Below are positions 1-8,774 of a stretch of DNA of 64,000 bases, in pieces. Made by a program: the position numbers and the translations under genes. Below the pieces are notes generated by a model. The model did not search any database and was not told the origin of the DNA. It saw nothing but the letters and a program-made list of their open reading frames with translations. The DNA comes from Aquidulcibacter paucihalophilus (GTDB lineage Bacteria; Pseudomonadota; Alphaproteobacteria; Caulobacterales; Caulobacteraceae). Numbering within the stretch: the stretch's first letter is position 1; the number at the start of each line of letters is the position of its first letter. The DNA lies in assembly GCA_030285985.1 (NCBI GenBank), contig CP127384.1, positions 1,414,501 to 1,478,500 on the forward strand, written 5' to 3'.

Positions 1-164
1 ACCGATTCCAGCAGGAAGGCATGGGTGCGGCCATGTCCGACCTTCAGAAAGGCCGAGACCGGTGTTTCGAGGTCGTCCACCAGCCGTCGGATGACGACCT
101 GCGGCCGGCCTTTCGACCAGCCGCGTTCGAAATCGGCGAAGCCGCCTTCGCCGCTGGCCGTCAT
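1..164 (-). CDS. trpE: anthranilate synthase component I (N-terminal fragment, runs off the window)
   Basis: The first 54 residues of a minus-strand protein are visible. It starts with ATG at 162-164, overlapping the ppiD stop codon in an ATGA junction, which implies translational coupling. The segment reading SAFLKVGHG followed by AFLLES matches the N-terminal tryptophan-binding lobe of TrpE, where a family-typical S-F-L-L-E-S motif occurs. TrpE with TrpG converts chorismate and glutamine to anthranilate, the first committed step of tryptophan synthesis in the cytoplasm. The ppiD-trpE neighbourhood is also known from Caulobacter relatives (general knowledge). The catalytic domain lies outside the window, so the call rests on the short N-terminus plus context. 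Confidence 0.75.
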   Translation of the reverse strand, partial: MTASGEGGFADFERGWSKGRPQVVIRRLVDDLETPVSAFLKVGHGRTHAFLLES

Positions 165-2089
165 TGCGCGGGCGGAGCGCCGGGCGTTGCGGGAGCGGCG
201 GGAGCCTCGGCCGGCAGGCCCAGGGACGTGCGCGCCAGCGACTCGTCGAACTCGGCCTTGCTGCGGGCGGCGGCGGCGGCGATGGCCACCTCGCCCACGG
301 CGTTGACGTGGTCACCGCCCATGCGCTGCCGGAACTGTTCGGCCATCGGAGCGGCCAGGGCCGGAACCGCCGCCGTGATGCGGTCCGTGCGGCCGATGAC
401 GAAGGTGTCGACCGTATTCTGCTGCGAGAAGGGCTGGCCGCGGCCGCTGCTGAACACGCCGGCGATGACGCCCTGACCGTTCTGCTCGGCGGACTGACGG
501 TTCAGTCCGGTTCCGGTCTGGAGCTTGGCACCGACCGAGGCGGCGACAGCAGCCAGATCCTCGCCGCCGCGCACGCGGGCCGCCAGGGCGCTGGCCCGGG
601 CGCTGAGCAGGCGGGCGTTTTCGCGCAGCACCCACTGCTGGGCCAGCGGTTCGCGGATGCCGGCCAACGGGGGCAGGGCGGCGGGCAGGATGTCGTCAAG
701 GCGAACCACGAAATACTGGCCCTGGCCCATGTCGACGACTTCGCTCTCGGCACCCTTGCCGAGGCTCCACATCGTCTGGATCAGCTGGGGCGGCAGGGCG
801 GGGTTGATGTCCTGGCCGTTACGGAGCTTGCCGTCCTGACGGATCGGCGGAATCCGGATCACCCGGGCACCGACCTCGCGGACGGCTACGTCCAGCGTCT
901 TGCCGTCCTGGCGGGCCTTCTCATAGGCCTCGACGCGGCGATAGACGGAGGCGCGGGCGTCTTCGGCGCGCAATTCGGCGATCACCTGCTCGCGAACGTC
1001 GGCCAGGGTCGCGGAGCGGCCCGGCTGGATGCTCGTCACCTTGGCGACGACGAAGCCCACACCGGCCTGGACCGGGGCGGACACCTGATTGGCGGCCAGG
1101 CCGAAGACAGCGGCGGCGACAGCCGGGTCGCCAAGGGCGCTGCGGGGCGTGTCGTTGTATTCGGCGGGCTGGATGCTGTTGGCGCGAGCCACGTCAGCGG
1201 GCGACTGGCCGGCGCGCAGGGCGGCGGCGATACGGTCGGCCGCGGCGCGGTTCGGGGCCGTCAGGGTGACGAAGCTGCGCTTCTCGGGGAGCGAGAGGGC
1301 GTCGCGGCGGAAGTTGAACCGCTCCTCGATGCGGGCCTCGGTCGGAGCCGCCGCCGGGGCTGCGCCGTCGTCGAACAGCACCACCGAAGCGGTGCGGGAT
1401 TCCGGCATGCGCAGCTGCTCGGCATTCTGGTTCATCAGGGCGGTCAGCTGGGCGTCGGTCGGAGTGCCGGCCGTGCCGGCCATGGCCTGGGTCACGGTGA
1501 ACCAGCGCGCGTCGCGGGTCTCCAGCGCCTGGCTGGCGAGGATGGCACCATAGATGCGCGGCAACCGCATGCCGGCACCGAGGGCGGCACCGTAGTGCTG
1601 GGTCGAATACTGGTCGCGCAACTGGGCTTCGAACATTTCCGGCGTGGCGTTATTCTCGGCGAGGGCGTTGCGGTACTGCTCCTCGCTGAACTGACCCGTG
1701 ACACTGTCGAAGAAATTCGGGGCCTGGCGGATCTGGCGCAGGACCAGCTCCTTGCCGGGGCGAATGCCAGCCTTCCAGGCCCAGTTCACGAAGCCGAGCT
1801 GCTCGGACTTCTGTTCCAGATACTGGCGCAGGCCGCCTTCACCGATCAGTTCCTCGAACGTCAGGGGACGTCCCGACTGTTGCCGGGCCTGTTCGAGGAT
1901 ACGGTCCAGCTCGCCGCGGAACTCGGCCTGGCCCATGCTGCGGTCGCCTGCGGAGACCACATGTTTGGGACCCAGGTTCGCCAGCACATCCATCTGGGAA
2001 CCGCCGGTGACCAGCAGGCCGATGGCCAGCAGGACCAGCAGGCCGATGGCCCATTTCGATTTGGCGAAGGTGCGGAAGGCGGTGAGCAT
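161..2089 (-). CDS. ppiD: PpiD/SurA-type peptidyl-prolyl isomerase, inner-membrane anchored
   Basis: A 642-residue periplasmic folding factor. An N-terminal anchor at about residues 13-32 follows a short basic cytoplasmic tail, then comes a SurA_N-like chaperone region containing a GEGGLRQYLEQKSEQLG-type helix. A parvulin (PPIC) rotamase-like domain lies at about 260-360, beginning near LPEKRSFVTLTAP and ending before VSAPVQAGVGFVVAKV. A second long C-terminal chaperone region and a P/A-rich tail follow. The length is close to E. coli PpiD (about 620). I chose ATG 2087-2089 because an AGGA sits just upstream and the anchor follows directly. A longer in-frame start at 2158 would add a poorly conserved-looking 23-residue leader. 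The gene overlaps trpE downstream and is divergent from tpiA. Parvulin activity in PpiD proteins is often weak, so catalysis is not assured. Confidence 0.88.
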   Translation of the reverse strand: MLTAFRTFAKSKWAIGLLVLLAIGLLVTGGSQMDVLANLGPKHVVSAGDRSMGQAEFRGELDRILEQARQQSGRPLTFEELIGEGGLRQYLEQKSEQLGFVNWAWKAGIRPGKELVLRQIRQAPNFFDSVTGQFSEEQYRNALAENNATPEMFEAQLRDQYSTQHYGAALGAGMRLPRIYGAILASQALETRDARWFTVTQAMAGTAGTPTDAQLTALMNQNAEQLRMPESRTASVVLFDDGAAPAAAPTEARIEERFNFRRDALSLPEKRSFVTLTAPNRAAADRIAAALRAGQSPADVARANSIQPAEYNDTPRSALGDPAVAAAVFGLAANQVSAPVQAGVGFVVAKVTSIQPGRSATLADVREQVIAELRAEDARASVYRRVEAYEKARQDGKTLDVAVREVGARVIRIPPIRQDGKLRNGQDINPALPPQLIQTMWSLGKGAESEVVDMGQGQYFVVRLDDILPAALPPLAGIREPLAQQWVLRENARLLSARASALAARVRGGEDLAAVAASVGAKLQTGTGLNRQSAEQNGQGVIAGVFSSGRGQPFSQQNTVDTFVIGRTDRITAAVPALAAPMAEQFRQRMGGDHVNAVGEVAIAAAAARSKAEFDESLARTSLGLPAEAPAAPATPGAPPAQ

Positions 2090-2128
2090 GGTCGGTCCTG
2101 GCGGATCAGCGGCAAGGGTGCTGCTTGG

Positions 2129-2158
2129 CCTATAGGGTGTCAGCGCCCCGCACGGCAA
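2129..2158 (-). promoter_or_regulatory. candidate housekeeping promoter for ppiD
   Basis: On the minus strand a TTGCCG box (2153-2158) is followed after 18 bp by TATAGG (2129-2134), about 40 bp upstream of the ppiD start. It resembles the alphaproteobacterial sigma-70 pattern TTGACG/-10, but this is a visual match only. Confidence 0.3.
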
Positions 2159-2300
2159 GACGAAGGCATACTTGTTGGGCCGCGGCCATCAGCCCTTCGG
2201 GGCGTCCCGATCCGATGCAACCTGGAATTCGACACCTCCCCGGGCTCCCGGCCGTCCCGGACGGCTTGGCTTGTCGGAGAGCGCCGCATAGAAAGTGCGG

Positions 2301-3047
2301 ATGATACAGACCGCAAAACTGATCGCCGGAAACTGGAAGATGAACGGCCTGGGCGCGAGCCTGGGCGAGGTTGAGGCGCTGCGCGTCGGCCTGGCGGAGG
2401 CGGCACCCGCCTGTCGCGTCGCCCTGTGCCCGCCCGCAACGCTGATCGAGCGGATGGCGCAGGCGGCCGGTGGCGGTATCGAAATCGGCGGCCAGGACTG
2501 CCGGGCCGAGACCCACGGAGCCTTCACCGGCGATGTATCGGCGGCCATGCTGAAGGATGCGGGCGCGACGCTGGTGATCCTTGGCCATTCCGAACGCCGT
2601 CAGGGCCACGGCGAGACGGACGCCCTGGTGGCGGCCAAGGCCGAGGCAGCGCTTGCCGCGGGCCTGTCGCCGATCATCTGCGTGGGCGAGACCCTGGAGC
2701 AGCGCGAGGCCGGCCGGGCCGTCGAGGTGGTGCGCGGGCAGGTCATGGCCTCATTGCCGTTGACCCTGGCGGGTACCGACTTCGCGGTGGCCTATGAGCC
2801 GGTCTGGGCCATCGGTACGGGCCTGACGCCCACGCTGGAGCAGATCGAGGAAGTCCACCGCGCCGTTCGCGCAGCGATGATCGAACGTCTGGGCCTGGGT
2901 GTCGCCGCGACGCCGATCCTGTATGGCGGCTCGGTCAAGCCGGACAATGCCCGCGAAATCCTCGCCGTCGCCGAAGTCGGCGGCGCCCTTGTGGGTGGGG
3001 CGTCATTGAAGGCGGCGGATTTTCTGGGCATTATCCGGGGTGCCTGA
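2301..3047 (+). CDS. tpiA: triose-phosphate isomerase
   Basis: A 248-residue TIM-barrel enzyme interconverting dihydroxyacetone phosphate and glyceraldehyde-3-phosphate. The family signatures are all present: the AGNWKMN substrate-binding lysine near residue 12, the GHSERR histidine near 94, the catalytic glutamate in AYEPVWAIGTG and the phosphate-binding YGGSVK. Length matches the family (about 250). ATG 2301 is preferred, but an in-frame GTG at 2295 two codons upstream is equally possible and the ribosome site (GAAAG) is weak. The gene is divergent from ppiD, separated by about 210 bp that hold no other gene, and is followed by secG. Confidence 0.97.
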   Translation: MIQTAKLIAGNWKMNGLGASLGEVEALRVGLAEAAPACRVALCPPATLIERMAQAAGGGIEIGGQDCRAETHGAFTGDVSAAMLKDAGATLVILGHSERRQGHGETDALVAAKAEAALAAGLSPIICVGETLEQREAGRAVEVVRGQVMASLPLTLAGTDFAVAYEPVWAIGTGLTPTLEQIEEVHRAVRAAMIERLGLGVAATPILYGGSVKPDNAREILAVAEVGGALVGGASLKAADFLGIIRGA

Positions 3048-3130
3048 TCCCGGCGTTTGCTCCCGTCCCGCATCAATGTTAGACGCCGCCGCTTGATCGG
3101 CGCCGCCTCGCGCCACACATATCGGCTGCC

Positions 3131-3547
3131 ATGCTCCAGACCATTCTCCTCGTCGCCATGATCCTCATTTCGGTCGCGCTCGCCGGCGTGATCCTGATTC
3201 AGCGTTCGGAGGGCGGCGCTCTCGGTATGGGCGGAGGCCCTTCGGGCTTCATGACCGCGCGCGGCGCGGGCAACCTGCTGACCAAGACGACCTGGGTGCT
3301 GGCCACGCTGTTCTTCCTGTGCGCCATCGGCCTGACCATTCTGGGCAATGTCGAGCGTTCCAACCGCTCGATCGTCGACGCCGACGCCGTTGGCGAGTTG
3401 ATGGCTCCGGCCACGACGGACGCGGCACCGGCCGTTGACCCGGCGGCTCCGGCCCAGCCGGCTGCGCCGTCGCTGCAGAACCTGGAATCCAGCCTGTCGG
3501 GTGTTTCGGCCGCTCCGGCGCCGGCGCAACCGGCTCCCGCGAACTAG
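3131..3547 (+). CDS. secG: protein-export membrane protein SecG
   Basis: A 138-residue small subunit of the SecYEG translocon. Two hydrophobic helices lie at about 4-22 and 52-71, separated by the family's conserved cytoplasmic loop with IQRSEGGALGMGGG and a following F-M-T-A-R-G-A-G-N-LLTKTT stretch. After residue 80 the protein has a Pro/Ala-rich tail, typical of alphaproteobacterial SecG and longer than the roughly 110-residue E. coli protein. It sits between tpiA and pyrG, the usual order in Caulobacterales. A strong hairpin directly after the stop suggests that transcription ends here. Confidence 0.95.
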   Translation: MLQTILLVAMILISVALAGVILIQRSEGGALGMGGGPSGFMTARGAGNLLTKTTWVLATLFFLCAIGLTILGNVERSNRSIVDADAVGELMAPATTDAAPAVDPAAPAQPAAPSLQNLESSLSGVSAAPAPAQPAPAN

Positions 3548-3552
3548 GGATG

Positions 3553-3573
3553 GGCGGGGACCTTATCCCCGCC
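3553..3573 (+). terminator. terminator-like hairpin after secG
   Basis: GGCGGGGA (3553-3560) pairs perfectly with TCCCCGCC (3566-3573) across a five-base loop and is followed by a pyrimidine-rich TTCCTCT. It begins five bases after the secG stop. Confidence 0.65.
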
Positions 3574-3630
3574 TTCCTCTCCCGCCCTCAAAGTCTCCGC
3601 ATCAAGCCGCTCGAATCAGCGGTAGAGTGA

Positions 3631-5289
<1,659 letters not shown>

Positions 5290-5331
5290 CGCCGGCAAGT
5301 GTCAGACCGCCAGCGCCCCCGGGCCTGACGG

Positions 5332-5511
5332 TCAGTCGTCCTTGTCCCTGCCGGCCGTGTCGTCCCCTGTAGAGGGCGGGGCTAGCCCTTCGAACGGTCT
5401 GCGGTGCCGGCAACGGACGCAGACCTGCGTTCCGGGCTGACTCCGGCTGTCGATGTAAACATGCCCCTTGAGCAGGCATTTCAAGGACTTGAGCATCGGT
5501 TTGCTTTGCAT
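5332..5511 (-). CDS. 59-residue cationic protein with a C-x2-C pair (hypothetical)
   Basis: A small minus-strand reading frame filling the gap between pyrG and gspJ. It starts at ATG 5509-5511 with an AAGG three bases upstream and ends at TGA 5332-5334. The core reads MLKSLKCLLKGHVYIDSR, then a CVRCRHRRPF zinc-ribbon-like half knuckle at residues 31-40, then a polar tail ending in DKDD. The composition is protein-like: Lys-rich N-terminus, a Cys pair and an aromatic/Arg segment. The overall look recalls small C-x2-C proteins (DUF1660-like) found in bacteria and phages, where Cys, Lys-Gly-His and a following Cys pair recur. I do not assign a function. The frame is too short for routine gene callers, so it may be missing from annotations. 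A shorter start at 5496 is possible but lacks a ribosome site. Confidence 0.6.
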   Translation of the reverse strand: MQSKPMLKSLKCLLKGHVYIDSRSQPGTQVCVRCRHRRPFEGLAPPSTGDDTAGRDKDD

Positions 5512-5537
5512 GTGCCTTGGCGGATCGACTTATGTCG

Positions 5538-5558
5538 AACAATGTTACGTATATTGTT
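5538..5558. promoter_or_regulatory. AT-rich inverted repeat between the small ORF and gspJ
   Basis: AACAAT (5538-5543) and ATTGTT (5553-5558) form a perfect 6-bp dyad with a nine-base spacer in otherwise GC-rich DNA, upstream of both the 59-residue ORF (minus strand) and gspJ (plus strand). It looks like a regulator operator or an AT-rich promoter core. A similar element lies at 19760-19780. Confidence 0.35.
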
Positions 5559-5674
5559 GCAGTGCAAGAGAAATGAAGCCGGTCGAGGCTTTCGTTTCGT
5601 CCATACGTCCGGACTTGCATGCTCCGCCGCGCCCGGGTGTAGTCTTCGGCGTGGCATGGCGGGGCGACAGGATC

Positions 5675-6277
5675 ATGATCATCCCGGCAGGGGAGCGGTC
5701 CGGCTTTACCCTCGTCGAGGCCCTGGTCGCACTGATGTTGTTCGGCCTGATCGCGGCAGCGGGCACGACCGTGCTCTCCGTCTCGATCGACAACCGTTTT
5801 GCGGTTCGCGCCGTCACCGACCGCACCGCCGGATTGCAGCGGACCCGCAGCCTGCTGAAGGCTGATCTCGGCCAGGCCACCGGTCGGCGGACGCGCGACA
5901 GGAACGGCGAACCCCAGGCCCTCGCCCTGTCGGGGGCGACGGTTCCGGGCAGCCCTGTCCTGATCCTCACCCGCGCGGGCTGGAGCAATGCCGGAAGGGC
6001 GGAGCGGTCGTCCCTTCAACGCGTCGAATACAGTCTCGTCGAAGGCCGGCTGGAACGCCGGGCGTCGCCCTTTCTGGACGGGTCGCGCCCGGGGCCGCCC
6101 CAGCAACTTCTGACCGGTGTCACGGATATGTCGGTGACCTTCCTTCAGGACGGCCGCGAAAGCCTGAACCCGGCCCCGGGCCCCTCCGGAAGCGCGCCTG
6201 ACGCTGTGCGGCTTGACTTCACACTGCGCGGGTACGGACGGGTCTCCCAGCTGTTCCTCGTCGGGGGCGGGCGATGA
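5675..6277 (+). CDS. gspJ: type II secretion minor pseudopilin GspJ-like
   Basis: A 200-residue prepilin-like protein. After a short leader, the class III signal cleavage site is G followed by FTLVEALVALMLFG, with the conserved Glu at mature position 5 and a hydrophobic helix of about 20 residues. The remainder, with RSLLKADLGQATGR and a late VRLDFTLRG strand, fits the GspJ globular domain. The start at ATG 5675 places the leader at normal length; the frame stays open upstream to 5468 but that extension is not pseudopilin-like. It overlaps gspK by ATGA. Minor pseudopilins J, K and I cap the T2SS pseudopilus in the periplasm. No other gsp gene is visible here. Confidence 0.82.
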   Translation: MIIPAGERSGFTLVEALVALMLFGLIAAAGTTVLSVSIDNRFAVRAVTDRTAGLQRTRSLLKADLGQATGRRTRDRNGEPQALALSGATVPGSPVLILTRAGWSNAGRAERSSLQRVEYSLVEGRLERRASPFLDGSRPGPPQQLLTGVTDMSVTFLQDGRESLNPAPGPSGSAPDAVRLDFTLRGYGRVSQLFLVGGGR

Positions 6278-7260
6278 AGGGCGGACCCGGGCCGACCCGC
6301 GAGGGCATGGCGCTGCTGACCGTCTTGCTGCTCGTTGCGGTGATGGCCCTGGTGGCGACCGCCGTGCTGGATGATGTGCGGTTCTCGGTGCGGCGCGCCA
6401 TCAACACCGAAACCGGCGGCCAGGCCCAATGGTATGCAGATGGCGCGGAGACCCTCGCGCGGCGGCGGATCGCCCGGCTGACCGCCCTCAATCCTGATCG
6501 GACACCGCTGCAGCCGGAATGGAACGGCCGGTCCATCACCCTGCCGCTCGACGACGGACGGGTGACCGCGACGGTGCGGGACGGTCAGGCCTGTTTCAAC
6601 CTGAACAGCGTCGTCACCTGGACCGGCGACAGGTTCACGGTTCGACCCGTCGGCGAGGCCCAGCTGTTGTCGCTGGGCCGTGCCATCGGGGTCGATGCGC
6701 TGACGATGCGGACGATTACCGACAGTCTGATTGACTGGATCGACAGTGACACCATCGCACGGCCGCTGGGCGCGGAGGACAGCGCCTATGCCGGCCGGGC
6801 CGAGCCCTACCGGACCGGCGGGACGCTTCTGGCCGAAGTATCCGAGCTACGAACGGTTCGCGGCGTGGGCTGGGACAACTATGCCCGGCTTCGTCCGCAT
6901 CTCTGCGCCCTGCCGACCGACCGGTCGCCCATCAACGTCAACACCTTGACTGCAGCGGACGCGCCCCTGTTGGTCATGCTCACGGGAGGGGCGCTCGGCC
7001 TGGCGGACGCCCGCGCCGTGATCGACCGTCGGCCGGAAGGCGGATGGCCCGATCCGGCCGCCTTCTGGCGTCAGCCGGCACTGACCCGGCTGGAGGTCCC
7101 GTTGGAGGCCCGTGAACAGGTGGCGGTCCGGACAGACTATTTCGATGTGCGTATCGATGTGGATCATGGCGGTACTCACGCCGTGCGCACGGCCTTGATT
7201 GAGTCCCGTCCGGGCGGAACGGCGAGGACGGTCATCCGACGCTGGACGCCTGAGGACTAG
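6274..7260 (+). CDS. gspK: type II secretion minor pseudopilin GspK-like
   Basis: A 328-residue protein with the GspK arrangement: a short leader ending in REG, then the hydrophobic MALLTVLLLVAVMALVATAV segment, which lacks the Glu5 that most pseudopilins carry, as is normal for GspK. The large periplasmic head includes the family-typical QACFNLNSVV, a DSLIDWIDSD calcium/SAM-like region, SPINVNTLTAADAPLL and a helix-hairpin-helix-like RAVIDRRPEGGW stretch. It is translationally coupled to gspJ (6274-6277). It would sit at the very tip of the pseudopilus with GspI and GspJ. It is followed by a 116-bp gap and then the multihaem cytochrome genes. Confidence 0.85.
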   Translation: MKGGPGPTREGMALLTVLLLVAVMALVATAVLDDVRFSVRRAINTETGGQAQWYADGAETLARRRIARLTALNPDRTPLQPEWNGRSITLPLDDGRVTATVRDGQACFNLNSVVTWTGDRFTVRPVGEAQLLSLGRAIGVDALTMRTITDSLIDWIDSDTIARPLGAEDSAYAGRAEPYRTGGTLLAEVSELRTVRGVGWDNYARLRPHLCALPTDRSPINVNTLTAADAPLLVMLTGGALGLADARAVIDRRPEGGWPDPAAFWRQPALTRLEVPLEAREQVAVRTDYFDVRIDVDHGGTHAVRTALIESRPGGTARTVIRRWTPED

Positions 7261-7376
7261 GGCTCCCGAGCGCCGGTTCAGGCGATGGGCGAGTCGGCTG
7301 ACAGGTTGCCAGGATTGGTGCTAACGTTGTTCGGTCGAGCGTTCGCCAGACGGTCGACGGGGGAAGCGGGGGCCTA

Positions 7377-8774
7377 TTGAAAACGACGACGATCAGCGTG
7401 GGTCGTATCCGCCCGGTTGCGGTCCGGGCGAGCGTCGCCCTGTTCCTGGCGCTCTGCATCGGGATTTGCGCTGTCCTGCCTTCGCGGGCATCCGCGACCC
7501 AGGTGTCATCACCCGGCGTGCATGAGGGCGTGGCCTCCTGCGCTGGCTCGACCTGCCATGGCCGCCAGGCCCCCGACGGGGCCGTCGTGCGCCAGAACGA
7601 ACTGGTCAGCTGGCAGGACCCCAGCGGTCCGGGCGGATCGCACAGCCGCGCCTGGCGCACCCTGACCTATCCCCGTGCCCAGGCGATCACCCGCCGGCTG
7701 GGTCTGGGGCCGGCCCAGAACGCCCCGGCCTGTCTGGGTTGCCATGCCGAGCCGGCTGCCGCGCGGGGGGCCCGGTTCCAGGTTTCCGACGGCGTGGGCT
7801 GCGAGAGCTGCCACGGACCGTCGGGCGGCTGGATTGCCAGCCACTATACGGTGGGCGTCAGTCATGCGGCCAATGTGGCGCGGGGCATGACGCCGCTCGA
7901 GGATCCGGTCGTCCGGGCCAATGTCTGCCTCGACTGCCACTGGGGCAGCGACAGGCCCAACCAGTTCGTGACCCACGAGATGATGAGCGCCGGCCATCCG
8001 CGCCTGTCGTTCGAGCTGGAGCTGTTCACCGCCTTCCAGCAGCATCACGACGTTGACGCCGACTATGTGCAGCGCAAGGCGACGATGGATTCCGCCCGGC
8101 TGTGGGCCATCGGCCAAGCCGTGGCGCTGCAGCGGATCCTGACGGTCTATGGCGACTCCGGGCGGGCCGGGAATGGCGTCTTCCCCGAGTTCTATTTCTT
8201 CGACTGCCACAGCTGCCACCGCCCGATCTCGGACGAGCCGACCGCGCCGCTGCTGGTGGAGACCAATCCCGGGCGGCCGATTCCGCCGGGCATGCCGCCG
8301 TTCAATGACGAGAACATGATCATGCTGGCCGCCGCCGCCCGGACCGCGCCGGCGTCGCTGGCCCAGCGGTTCCAGGCCGACTCGCGCGCCTTCCACCAGG
8401 CCCTCGGCTCCGATCGCGCCGGGGCCGTCGAGGCGGCCCGGCGTCTCGCCGGAACGGCCGGCCAGTTGTCGGCCAGTTTCGCCTCCAGCCCGTTCAGCCG
8501 CGCCGACACCTTCGCCATCCTCGAGGATGTGCTGGGGGAGGCGCTGGCGCCGCGCTACACGGACTATTCCGGCGGCGCCCAGGCGGTCATGGCGGTCGAC
8601 ACCCTGCTGAACGCCCTCGTCGCCCAGGGGGAGATCGAGGCTGCGGCGGTAAGGGCGATGCGGCCGGATATTGATCGCGCCTATGCCGCTGTCCGCGACC
8701 CCAACCGCTACCGGCCGCAGGAATTCCGCCGCGCCATGGGCGGCGTCGCAACCGCCGTGAGGCGCGCACGATGA
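7377..8774 (+). CDS. pentahaem cytochrome c554-like protein
   Basis: A 465-residue exported multihaem protein. A signal peptide ends near ASA (about residue 37). Haem sites are at residues 55 (CAGSTCH, an unusual C-x4-C-H), 119 (CLGCH), 142 (CESCH), 184 (CLDCH) and 277 (CHSCH). The spacing and surrounding motifs, such as CESCHGPSGGWI and THEMMSAGHPRLSFELE, fit the cytochrome c554/NrfB-like group. The C-terminal 180 residues have no haem site and look helical. The start codon is TTG with a GCGGGGG site upstream; there is no ATG nearby. Its stop overlaps the next gene in ATGA, so it opens an operon of outer-membrane and cytochrome genes. The electron donor and acceptor are unknown; a role in electron transfer is inferred from the haem content. 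Confidence 0.85.
   Translation: MKTTTISVGRIRPVAVRASVALFLALCIGICAVLPSRASATQVSSPGVHEGVASCAGSTCHGRQAPDGAVVRQNELVSWQDPSGPGGSHSRAWRTLTYPRAQAITRRLGLGPAQNAPACLGCHAEPAAARGARFQVSDGVGCESCHGPSGGWIASHYTVGVSHAANVARGMTPLEDPVVRANVCLDCHWGSDRPNQFVTHEMMSAGHPRLSFELELFTAFQQHHDVDADYVQRKATMDSARLWAIGQAVALQRILTVYGDSGRAGNGVFPEFYFFDCHSCHRPISDEPTAPLLVETNPGRPIPPGMPPFNDENMIMLAAAARTAPASLAQRFQADSRAFHQALGSDRAGAVEAARRLAGTAGQLSASFASSPFSRADTFAILEDVLGEALAPRYTDYSGGAQAVMAVDTLLNALVAQGEIEAAAVRAMRPDIDRAYAAVRDPNRYRPQEFRRAMGGVATAVRRAR

Noticed and set aside
161..2374. A plus-strand open frame of 736 codons opposite ppiD
   Set aside because: Low-complexity Gly/Arg/Gln sequence running through the real ppiD gene and into tpiA; no start signal.
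5404..5674. An extended N-terminus for gspJ
   Set aside because: The open frame lacks a ribosome site and pseudopilin features, while the standard leader and cleavage site start at 5675.
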